Source: SVEL01 sp045123575 (lineage in GTDB: Bacteria; Bacillota; Clostridia; Lachnospirales; Lachnospiraceae). From it: 64,000 nt of DNA. Positions 8,651 through 16,507 of this stretch are shown here, piece by piece. The position numbers and the translations under genes are program-made. The notes below the pieces were generated by a model that saw only the letters and a program-made list of their open reading frames with translations, was not told the origin of the DNA and did no database searches. The DNA lies in assembly GCA_045123575.1 (NCBI GenBank), contig JBGVKG010000005.1, forward strand, positions 1-64,000, read 5' to 3'. The first letter of the stretch is position 1; every line of letters begins with the position of its first letter.

Positions 8651-10330
8651 CTATTCTGTTGTTGTCTCATCGTCAACTTCTTCCTCTGGAAGAATGTACG
8701 AATCTCCTGCAACAAGAACTCCTTCTATAACTACACCGCTGTGAGTATCTACCGCCGAATATGATAATGTAGATGTACTTGTTCCATCCTCAGATGTCTC
8801 AACTATAACATAAATATAATATTCTCTACCTTCTATCTCTACAGCATTCTCATAAGATACATCGATCTTTGTTCCTGTAACTGTGTAACCATCCTTATCA
8901 ACTGTACCAGCCTGCTCTAATGTTCCCCACACCTTATCTTCACCTGATTTTGGTGTCTCGTTTCTCTTGAGCTTTAAGATGTATGTCTTGCTAGTTACTT
9001 CTGATACTATACCGTATTTGTCAACTACTATAGCCTTGAACACATTATTGCCATTTAACATAGCTACTGGTTCTGTGTACTCTGTTGATGATGTTGTAGG
9101 CTCTGTTCCATCGTATGTGTAATATGCCTTACCGCCTTCTGGAACTGTAATTGTTATAAATGTATCCTCTGAATATGTTCCTGCACTTGGAGTTACTACA
9201 GGTGCAGCAGCATCTCCCTTTACAATAGAATAATTATATGTCACTACTGCACTTGGAATGCCATTAGCATCAACAGCATATGCTTCAAGCTTATACTCGC
9301 CTGGTGTCAATATTTCTATTACCTTAGTGTACTCCTCTGATGTACTATCTATGTCACCATTGATTACGTAGAATATCTTACATCCTATACCTGCCTTAAG
9401 CTCTGTTGCTACTACATTCTTATGCTGTCCTGACTCTACTGTTGATGTTGGTCCTTCAACAAACGCCTCTCCCATATATGTTTTAGCCTGTTCTATACCA
9501 ACAGTATCTATAAGTTCACGAAGCATATCAGTATTTGCATCACTTATATACTTTGAGAACAAAGATGCATAATAATCCTCTGATGTATCTCCCAATTCCA
9601 TAAGTACCTTTATATTATCAAGAAATACTTTTCCAGAATAATTTAAGTCTACATATATCTTGTGAATAAGCTTACGAGCCTTAACCTCATCTGCACCATT
9701 AGCTGCATCAACAATATCTCTAGCCTCTATAGCAAGCTCAAGGGCTTTAGCCTTGTCACCAGCATTATACTTAGACTGTGCCTCTGCATATACAGCTTCA
9801 AATGTCTTTGGTTCTTCCTTTTTACCAGCTCCACCTAATACTAGGATAAGTCCAACTGCTAATATCGCTATAACAGCACACACAGCTCCTACGATTCCAT
9901 AAAGCTTTGCATTACTATTCTTCTTGTTCTTCTTTGCTGGTGCCTTCTTTTTATTAGAAACAGGCTCTCTGTCCTCTCTTGGCTGTCTTCTAACTGGACG
10001 CTCAGTAGGCATAAGTATTGGTTCTATATCCTCCTCGTCCTCCTCAAGCATCAAGTCAATAGATGTGTCATGCTGTCTCTTTATATCCACAACCTTAAGT
10101 CCCATATTAATTTCTTCTATAGGTACATCAATTGTCTTTAACAATTCATCCTGCTCTGCCTCTTCCTCTGCTACAGTATCTGATTCAAGCTCATTCATAA
10201 GCTCATCTATACTACTTGCAAGCTCTAATTCAATCTCGTTAAAATCTGTTGAAATCTGAAGAGGGCTTCCACACATTAAGCAAAATGCCTGATTATCATC
10301 GCACTGTGCTCCGCATTTATTACATCTCAT
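8651..10330 (-). CDS. Zinc-ribbon, single-pass membrane protein with chitobiase-like C-terminal domain
   Basis: 559 aa protein. An N-terminal zinc ribbon (Cys3, Cys6, Cys17, Cys20) leads into a long acidic region, a Lys/Arg-rich stretch and one membrane helix (about 143-168). The outside part has a helical TPR-like region (about 175-290) and an Ig-like CHB_HEX_C domain (about 385-455; ITVPEGGKAYYTYDGTEPT), which is common in extracellular bacterial proteins. The Cys ribbon would be cytoplasmic and the Ig-like part outside. The function is unknown; a sensor or envelope scaffold is possible. It lies downstream of the Big_2 protein gene with an intrinsic terminator between them. Confidence 0.8.
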   Translation of the reverse strand: MRCNKCGAQCDDNQAFCLMCGSPLQISTDFNEIELELASSIDELMNELESDTVAEEEAEQDELLKTIDVPIEEINMGLKVVDIKRQHDTSIDLMLEEDEEDIEPILMPTERPVRRQPREDREPVSNKKKAPAKKNKKNSNAKLYGIVGAVCAVIAILAVGLILVLGGAGKKEEPKTFEAVYAEAQSKYNAGDKAKALELAIEARDIVDAANGADEVKARKLIHKIYVDLNYSGKVFLDNIKVLMELGDTSEDYYASLFSKYISDANTDMLRELIDTVGIEQAKTYMGEAFVEGPTSTVESGQHKNVVATELKAGIGCKIFYVINGDIDSTSEEYTKVIEILTPGEYKLEAYAVDANGIPSAVVTYNYSIVKGDAAAPVVTPSAGTYSEDTFITITVPEGGKAYYTYDGTEPTTSSTEYTEPVAMLNGNNVFKAIVVDKYGIVSEVTSKTYILKLKRNETPKSGEDKVWGTLEQAGTVDKDGYTVTGTKIDVSYENAVEIEGREYYIYVIVETSEDGTSTSTLSYSAVDTHSGVVIEGVLVAGDSYILPEEEVDDETTTE

Positions 10331-10357
10331 AACAAATTTCCCTTTCCTAACTTTTAT

Positions 10358-10390
10358 AAAAATAGTTTGGTGCGATTACACACCAAACTA
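10358..10390 (-). terminator. Intrinsic terminator after the Big_2 gene
   Basis: Arms TAGTTTGGTG (363-372 of 10 kb) and CACCAAACTA (381-390) with five T residues following on the minus strand. It separates the Big_2 gene from the zinc-ribbon gene, so the latter is transcribed by read-through or from its own promoter. Confidence 0.85.
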
Positions 10391-10422
10391 TATTTTATCT
10401 CAAAACACTATATAAAGTCAAG

Positions 10423-13400
10423 TTATCTCTTAAGCTTTGTTACTGTAACCTTACAGTAAAGTATCTTTCCGTTTACTTTTGCTGTAATAGTAGTAGTTCC
10501 AACACCTCTTGCTATTACATTACCATTCTTATCAACAGTAGCTATACGATTATTATTTGTGTACCACTTAATATTCTCAGTTGCACCAAATACATCTAAT
10601 ACATATGAATCATACTGTTCTATTCGAATGTTTGTAGAATTAAGCGCCAGCACTATTACTTCAAATGAAGACTCAACTCCCGAATCTGCAATACAGTAAA
10701 TAGTTGCAAGACCTTGACCCTTTGCCGATACAAGACCCTTTTCATCAACAGTGGCAACTGCTGGGTCACTTGTTATCCATTCTACAGTATCAGTAGACTT
10801 AGTTGGCTTTAATCTCGCCTTAGCTAACTGTGTCTGTCCTGGCAATAATACCATCGAATCAGTATTGATAATAACACTTGTAGCTGGTATAGAAGGCTTA
10901 ACTGTTACCTTTACTCTACCCTGTATCTCATTTCCATCAGTCGATGTTGCGTATACATAACAGATACCTGTTTTAACACCAGTAATCTGACCATTGAAAT
11001 CAACTGTAGCTATATTCACATCTGAAGATGTCCAATCCACCTCTGTAAATGTTGCATCTTGTGGAGTGACTGTAGCAACTATATCTACAGACTGTCCCTC
11101 TAAAATTGTTACAGATGATGGGTTAACTGTTATCTTATCAACTGGTTTTACTGATGTAAGTGTATACATATCATATACACCACTACCGTCTGCTGCTGTA
11201 GCCATAATAGTTACTGAACCGTAATCATTGGCTGTAACATTTCCCTTCTCATCCACTGATATAATAGATGGATTAGATGAAGTCCAGATAACACCTGTAT
11301 TTGTAGCTGTATCTGGCTTTACTTCAGCCTTAAGTCTTCTTGTTACACCCTTGTTAATATATGGGTCCTTGTCAAGTATCTCAACAGATGTAACAAACTC
11401 GTATACTGTTATCTTACAGCTAGCAACAAGTCCTCTCTCTACTGTTGTTACAAGGATAATTGTTGAACCACCTGAAATACCTGTAACTATACCATTCTCG
11501 TCAACTACTGCAACTGAAGGGTCACTTGACATATATGTAACAGCCTTATTATCCGCATCTACTGGAGTAACTGTTGGTATAATAACTAACTTTTCATTTG
11601 TGTAGATAGTTGCCTCTTCATAGTTAAGTGTAATACCTGAAACAGGCTCTGTAACTACAACCACACATCGATCTACGATACCTGTATCTGCACTAGTTGC
11701 AACTATTGTACACTCACCTGGAGTTAATGCTGTAACCATACCTGTCTGGTCTACTGTTGCAATAGTCTCGTCAGAGCTTGACCATGTTATAGTCTTATTC
11801 CAAGCATCCTCTGGACCAGCTACCGCATTAAGCCAGAAGATTGTTCCCTTTCTAACTGTCATCTCGTGTGTATTAAGCGTAACTGATGTAACTGGCTGGT
11901 ATACAGATACATTACAGTAATCAAACACACCACTATCAGCCGACTGACAGATAATTGTTGCACTACCACTACCTACCGCTGTTATATTTCCAGTTTCATC
12001 AACCTTAGCAACCTTTGGATCTGAAGATGTCCATATAAGTTCCTTGTTAGATGCATCATCTGGAGCAACTAATGCTGTAAGTCTGAACGTTTCATTTATC
12101 TTCAATGTAAGCTCGTTATAATCTAATGTTACAGATGTAACTGGCTGCTGAATATAAAACTCACAAGTATCTATAAGGTTTTGTCCATTCCAGCCTGTAT
12201 CTACAGTCTGACAAATGATTGTTGCCTTACCTGGGCTTACGAATGTAACAAGACCATTCTGATCTACTGTTGCAACTGCTGGGTTTGATGACTCCCATGT
12301 AACAGCCTTATTTACACCGTCTATATCTGGGAATATAGTGTATGAAAGCTGATATGTCTTAAGTGACATAGTACATTCTACAGAATCCTTTGTTAATTCA
12401 ATTTTCTCAGCTGGTACTCTTACATGAACCTTACATGCAGCAACTATTATTCCATCAACTGTAATAGCTGAAATAACTACATCGCCACCCTTATGTGCCT
12501 TAACGAGACCATTTACCATAGTAGACTGTGTAACTGTGGCAATACTCTCATCAGATGAAACCCACTTAACCTGAAGGTTATCAGGAATAGTACCTGTTTC
12601 ATTATTGAATATCAATGTAAGCTGATATTCTTCCCCAATAGTAATCTCAACATTACTTGGTGTCATCTCTATTCCACTTACAGGCTCCTTAACAAGAACA
12701 GAACATGTAGCTGATTTAATTACTCCGTCAGCAGATATCTGATATGCAGTGATAATAGCTGTTCCCGTCTGTGGACCCGCATTAATAATTGCACTATACT
12801 TGTCATCCTCGCTAGCTGTAATAGTAGCTACCTTCTCATTAGATGATGTCCATGTAATATATGTTTCCTCACTTGTATCTGTAGGAAGTGCTGTAAGTAC
12901 AAATGACTCACCCTTATTTAAAGTATGATCAGTTTTATTTAATCTGAAATTGTCTACAACTGCTACTGTAATAGTTGCAGTATGAATTGTCTCTGTATCT
13001 GTTTCGTAAAGTTTATTTCCTATAATCTGTGCTGTGATTGTAGCTATACCTGAAGATACCGCTGTAAGTTCTCCCTTTGAACTAACTGTAACAACTGATG
13101 TATTTGATGAATTCCAGTTTACAGCACTTTGAAGGTCATCTGTTACGTTTACTGCCAGTTTTGCTGTATCTCCTACAGATAAAACCTTATCTCCACCGTA
13201 TATACCAAATGCTACTTTTATATTTATGCTGGCACCGAATTCCTCTGCTAACTTATTAGGATCACTCATTATACTTGTAATACCTGGATATTCCACATCT
13301 GTAAGTTGGTCATATCTATAAGTAGTATACATCTTTAATGTTGTGATACCTGCCATATTACCAACAACTCTACCCATCTTATCTACTGTAATGTATGTAC

Positions 13401-14187
13401 CATCAACATCTTCTGTGAACCATGTAAGAAGTGTTGGGTCAGATGTGTTAGTCTCTGCAAGTGTGTAAACACTTGTATATTCACCTGGCTTAACTGTTAC
13501 CATAGATGTGTTATTAAACTTTGCCTTAACAAGTACCTGGAACTTAACAGTCTGTCCATCAGGAGTTCTAGCTGTAATCTCTGCTGTACCTGAGCCTACT
13601 GCCTCCACGGCACCTACATATCTACCAGTTGAGCCATTTACCTCCACAATCTTTGCAACCTTATCATTAGAGGTTGTCCATAACATATCTGTAGCTTCCT
13701 CATCAGAGCTATAGTTTGTATAAAGCGGTAAATTGCTATCTCCTACTTGCATTACATTAAATGTATTTGATCTTGTCTCAAGTGTGATAACAAAGTCTCT
13801 TGACACTCTCTTTGTAACTTCAGAGCCATCACTTAAGAGCATATAATAATCACAATATATAGTAGCCTTTCCAGCTCCATTAAATACAAGCTGTGTAGAC
13901 TTAGGATCAGCCATAATAGCTGACGGTGCAACAGCCTCTGGATTAGACGAAGACCATGTAATTCTCTCATCAACTATAGTTACGCCATCTGGCAAAGATA
14001 CAGCAGATGTAATCATAGGTGGTTGATCTGAAGATGCCCATGTAGTCTTCTCCTCACTTACTGTAAGAGTTACTACTACATTGTTGGCAAATATTATAGC
14101 CATGCCTACAACAGCTACTGTCAATGCAACAGCAAGTACCGTCAACGCCTTCCAATGTCTTTTTACCTGTCTTACAAAATCTTTCAT
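10423..14187 (-). CDS. Large Big_2 (bacterial Ig-like) repeat surface protein
   Basis: 1254 aa protein from the ATG at 14187 (GGAGG eight bases upstream; a start 18 bases earlier is rejected). A short basic N terminus and one hydrophobic segment (about 14-36) act as signal or signal-anchor. The rest is about 14 tandem Big_2 domains, each with the hallmark W-x-S-S-[ND]-x-x-x-A strand (for example WTSSNEKVA, WESSNPAVA, WSSSDETIA) and a G-x-[AG]-T-I core. No LPxTG, SLH or choline-binding motif is visible and the C terminus is short and basic. If the N-terminal segment is uncleaved, the protein is anchored there. Expected role: adhesion or structural extension at the cell surface. Confidence 0.88.
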   Translation of the reverse strand: MKDFVRQVKRHWKALTVLAVALTVAVVGMAIIFANNVVVTLTVSEEKTTWASSDQPPMITSAVSLPDGVTIVDERITWSSSNPEAVAPSAIMADPKSTQLVFNGAGKATIYCDYYMLLSDGSEVTKRVSRDFVITLETRSNTFNVMQVGDSNLPLYTNYSSDEEATDMLWTTSNDKVAKIVEVNGSTGRYVGAVEAVGSGTAEITARTPDGQTVKFQVLVKAKFNNTSMVTVKPGEYTSVYTLAETNTSDPTLLTWFTEDVDGTYITVDKMGRVVGNMAGITTLKMYTTYRYDQLTDVEYPGITSIMSDPNKLAEEFGASINIKVAFGIYGGDKVLSVGDTAKLAVNVTDDLQSAVNWNSSNTSVVTVSSKGELTAVSSGIATITAQIIGNKLYETDTETIHTATITVAVVDNFRLNKTDHTLNKGESFVLTALPTDTSEETYITWTSSNEKVATITASEDDKYSAIINAGPQTGTAIITAYQISADGVIKSATCSVLVKEPVSGIEMTPSNVEITIGEEYQLTLIFNNETGTIPDNLQVKWVSSDESIATVTQSTMVNGLVKAHKGGDVVISAITVDGIIVAACKVHVRVPAEKIELTKDSVECTMSLKTYQLSYTIFPDIDGVNKAVTWESSNPAVATVDQNGLVTFVSPGKATIICQTVDTGWNGQNLIDTCEFYIQQPVTSVTLDYNELTLKINETFRLTALVAPDDASNKELIWTSSDPKVAKVDETGNITAVGSGSATIICQSADSGVFDYCNVSVYQPVTSVTLNTHEMTVRKGTIFWLNAVAGPEDAWNKTITWSSSDETIATVDQTGMVTALTPGECTIVATSADTGIVDRCVVVVTEPVSGITLNYEEATIYTNEKLVIIPTVTPVDADNKAVTYMSSDPSVAVVDENGIVTGISGGSTIILVTTVERGLVASCKITVYEFVTSVEILDKDPYINKGVTRRLKAEVKPDTATNTGVIWTSSNPSIISVDEKGNVTANDYGSVTIMATAADGSGVYDMYTLTSVKPVDKITVNPSSVTILEGQSVDIVATVTPQDATFTEVDWTSSDVNIATVDFNGQITGVKTGICYVYATSTDGNEIQGRVKVTVKPSIPATSVIINTDSMVLLPGQTQLAKARLKPTKSTDTVEWITSDPAVATVDEKGLVSAKGQGLATIYCIADSGVESSFEVIVLALNSTNIRIEQYDSYVLDVFGATENIKWYTNNNRIATVDKNGNVIARGVGTTTITAKVNGKILYCKVTVTKLKR

Positions 14188-14240
14188 CTTTGCTCCTCCA
14201 ATCAAAATCTAATATATATAAAATTGATAATTTCTTATGT

Positions 14241-14330
14241 TTTAAGGTAGTTCCACCCGTAGGTATCCCTACCCATATAATACTGCTTAATCAGTTTATC
14301 GGATAGTTCACCCATAAACTTAACCTACAT
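14241..14330 (-). other. Structured, repeat-containing leader upstream of the Big_2 gene
   Basis: On the minus strand the 5' leader contains two related segments, GGGTGAACTATCC and GGGTGGAACTACC, about 50 bases apart, with a perfect hairpin GTAGG-GATA-CCTAC between them. The G-rich, strongly ordered sequence stands out from the AT-rich surroundings. I do not recognise a known riboswitch class. Confidence 0.35.
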
Positions 14331-14374
14331 TTAGAAAAAAATATTAATTTTTTATACATTTATACAAGATATGG

Positions 14375-14405
14375 AAAAAGAAAAGACCAAACATATCGTT
14401 TGGTC
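14375..14405 (-). terminator. Intrinsic terminator after the DUF1653 gene
   Basis: Stem GACCAAAC / GTTTGGTC (14385-14405), followed on the minus strand by a T-rich tract. It ends the upstream DUF1653 transcript before the Big_2 leader. Confidence 0.75.
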
Positions 14406-14440
14406 CTTTCTCTACATATATTCACTTATATTTCTATTCA

Positions 14441-15025
14441 CTAACGAAGTCTATTGACCTCAAACTCATCTAACTTAGCCACACAGTATAAAAGACTTCT
14501 GTAGCGTGTATCTAAGTCACCTTCCTCCACAGTCACATCTATAGATGCTGCTATATCATTGATAAGACGGTCGGTCATACGTGAACGCATAGCCACTAGC
14601 AACTTATGTTTTTCTTCGTAGTTTCTCGCATCTAAAAACGCTAATAAATCCACATTAGGCTGTTCCTCGTTTGGTAGTTCTTCATTTGGTAGTTCTTCAT
14701 TTGTTGGTTCTTCATTAAATTGTTCCGATAATATTACCTGAACCTGTGATTCTGTCTCTTCATCTATCATCTTAGATGGTTCTTCCCCTACTCTTCCGAC
14801 TCTCTCAAATCTATATTTTTGCTTAACATCCGGATACTTTATATGGTCTACTTCACTCATAAACATATCATAAGGTCTTGCATACATAGCAAATGTTCCA
14901 TAAAGAGCCTGATAAATAACCAACTTATCTCTGCTTTCGCTATAGGTAGCTATACCTACTATCTGATAAAGCTTGTTCTTAAAATGCTTATATATTTCTC
15001 CCTGTACAGGTGGTTTTCTTTCCAT
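14441..15025 (-). CDS. DUF1653 domain protein with acidic repeat linker
   Basis: 194 aa protein. The N-terminal 75 residues match DUF1653 (PPVQGEIYKHFKNKLYQIVGIA, then YQALYG, YARPYDMFM), a small beta-rich domain of unknown function. A linker then carries in-frame 15-base repeats giving (P/T)NEEL/Q-PNEE units, and a predicted helical tail follows. The start at 15025 has AAAGGAAA upstream; a longer in-frame ATG at 15079 would place the reading frame across a hairpin and lacks a ribosome site. Confidence 0.7.
   Translation of the reverse strand: MERKPPVQGEIYKHFKNKLYQIVGIATYSESRDKLVIYQALYGTFAMYARPYDMFMSEVDHIKYPDVKQKYRFERVGRVGEEPSKMIDEETESQVQVILSEQFNEEPTNEELPNEELPNEEQPNVDLLAFLDARNYEEKHKLLVAMRSRMTDRLINDIAASIDVTVEEGDLDTRYRSLLYCVAKLDEFEVNRLR
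14660..14718. repeat. In-frame 15-base tandem repeat in the DUF1653 gene
   Basis: About four copies of a 15-base unit close to GGTAGTTCTTCATTT, encoding an Asn-Glu-Glu-Leu/Gln-Pro linker. The unit is a multiple of three, so copy-number change would alter linker length without a frameshift. Confidence 0.75.
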
Positions 15026-15040
15026 TTTAATTTCCTTTCT

Positions 15041-15128
15041 GTCGAAATTTCTTTCAGAAATTTTCGACTCCGACCCCATTACTCTTTTTCACTATCTAAT
15101 ATTTCAATCAAAATTTCTACGAAATTTT
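15041..15128 (-). promoter_or_regulatory. Two related palindromes before the DUF1653 gene
   Basis: AAAATTTC-TAC-GAAATTTT (15110-15128) is a perfect palindrome. A second one, GTCGAAATTTC...GAAATTTTCGAC (15041-15068), ends just before the ribosome site. Both share the core GAAATTT. They could be operators or mRNA hairpins. Confidence 0.4.
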
Positions 15129-15141
15129 AGTCACTTCAAAG

Positions 15142-15166
15142 AAGGTTGAGGCATTGCCCCAACCTT
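15142..15166 (-). terminator. Hairpin terminator after icd
   Basis: AAGGTTGAGGC and GCCCCAACCTT form a stem with a three-base loop immediately after the icd stop. The following T tract is short, so it is a weak or processing-type terminator. Confidence 0.55.
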
Positions 15167-15172
15167 TATAAA

Positions 15173-16381
15173 CTACATCATAGCCTCAAGATTCTTTCTT
15201 ATTGCCTTGATAAACTCTTCACTTGTAAGTGTCTTAGGATTTGGAGTTGTTGTGATGATGGCTAAATCACCTGTCATCTCTCCGTCCTCAATAGTCTTTA
15301 TACATGCAGCCTCAAGCTTGTCAGCAAATGCCATAAGCTCTGGTAACTTATCAAGCTCACCTCTCTTACGAAGTGCTCCAGACCATGCAAATATAGTTGC
15401 TATTGGGTTAGTAGATGTCTTCTCACCCTTTAAATGCTTGTAGTAATGTCTCTGTACTGTACCATGTGCAGCCTCGTACTCATAGTTTCCTTCTGGTGAT
15501 ACAAGAACAGATGTCATCATAGATAATGAGCCAAATGCTGAAGCAACCATATCACTCATAACGTCACCATCATAGTTCTTACATGCCCAGATATAACCAC
15601 CCTCTGAACGCATAACTCTAGCTACTGCATCATCAATAAGTGTATAGAAATACTCAATACCAGCTTCCTTAAACTTAGCATCGTACTCCTTCTCGTAAAT
15701 CTCCTGGAAAATATCCTTAAATGTATGGTCATACTTCTTAGAAATAGTATCCTTTGTAGCAAACCAAATATCCTGCTTTGTATCTAAAGCATAATTGAAA
15801 CAGCTTCTAGCAAAACTCTCAATTGAAGACTCAACATTATGCTGTCCCTGAAGTACACCAGCTGACTTAAAGTTATGGATAAGTTCTCTTGTCTCTGTGC
15901 CATCCTCTGCTGTAAATACAAGCTCAGCCTTACCAGCACCAGCCACCTTCATCTCTGTTGCCTTGTATACATCACCATAAGCATGTCTAGCTATTGTAAT
16001 AGGCTTCTTCCATGTCTTTACATATGGCTCAATACCCTTTACGATAATAGGTGCTCTAAATACTGTTCCGTCAAGAATCGCTCTAATAGTACCATTAGGA
16101 CTCTTCCACATCTCTTTAAGTGTATACTCAGTCATACGAGCAGCATTTGGTGTAATAGTTGCACACTTAACAGCTACTCCGTACTTCTTTGTTGCCTCTG
16201 CTGAATCTACTGTAACCTGATCGTTTGTCTCGTTTCTGTATTCAAGGCCAAGGTCATAGTATTCAGTCTTTAAATCAACAAATGGAATCAATAACTCATC
16301 CTTTATCCATCTCCAAAGGATTCTTGTCATCTCATCTCCATCCATCTCTACCAATGGTGTTGTCATTGTAATCTTAGCCAT
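15173..16381 (-). CDS. icd: NADP-dependent isocitrate dehydrogenase (eukaryotic-type, homodimeric)
   Basis: Oxidative decarboxylation of isocitrate to 2-oxoglutarate, giving NADPH for glutamate synthesis. 402 aa with the start MAKITMTTPLVEMDGDEMTR, typical of type II (mammalian/clostridial-like) IDH rather than the E. coli type. The substrate-binding TSPNGTIR equivalent is present as KSPNGTIR, as is the NADP-binding GTVQRHYYKH region. AGGAGG lies before the ATG. It is a single-gene unit with a promoter upstream and a hairpin downstream. In an anaerobe this serves the oxidative half of a split TCA cycle; the reductive half is encoded at 40-52 kb. Confidence 0.95.
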   Translation of the reverse strand: MAKITMTTPLVEMDGDEMTRILWRWIKDELLIPFVDLKTEYYDLGLEYRNETNDQVTVDSAEATKKYGVAVKCATITPNAARMTEYTLKEMWKSPNGTIRAILDGTVFRAPIIVKGIEPYVKTWKKPITIARHAYGDVYKATEMKVAGAGKAELVFTAEDGTETRELIHNFKSAGVLQGQHNVESSIESFARSCFNYALDTKQDIWFATKDTISKKYDHTFKDIFQEIYEKEYDAKFKEAGIEYFYTLIDDAVARVMRSEGGYIWACKNYDGDVMSDMVASAFGSLSMMTSVLVSPEGNYEYEAAHGTVQRHYYKHLKGEKTSTNPIATIFAWSGALRKRGELDKLPELMAFADKLEAACIKTIEDGEMTGDLAIITTTPNPKTLTSEEFIKAIRKNLEAMM

Positions 16382-16467
16382 TATCTTTCCTCCTAAATTT
16401 TATAAATAACTTAAAATGTGTCTTTTATAATGTTAATATTTTCATTTTTACTTTAAGCCACTAACAT

Positions 16468-16497
16468 AGTATAGCATAATATATTCTACCTTGACAA
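16468..16497 (-). promoter_or_regulatory. Candidate sigma-A promoter for icd
   Basis: On the minus strand TTGTCA (16492-16497), an 18-base spacer and TATACT (16468-16473), about 90 bases upstream of the icd start. Confidence 0.6.
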
Positions 16498-16507
16498 TGC
16501 GTTTCTG

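Noticed and set aside
11228..11605. 125-codon plus-strand frame opposite the Big_2 gene
   Set aside because: Its Thr/Ser/Val-rich translation is the mirror of the repeat codons; there is no start signal.
14241..14330. Cyclic-di-GMP or other known riboswitch in the Big_2 leader
   Set aside because: The conserved core sequences of the classes I know are not present.
14660..14718. Possible CRISPR-like repeats
   Set aside because: Units are only 15 bases, contiguous with no spacers, and in frame within a gene.
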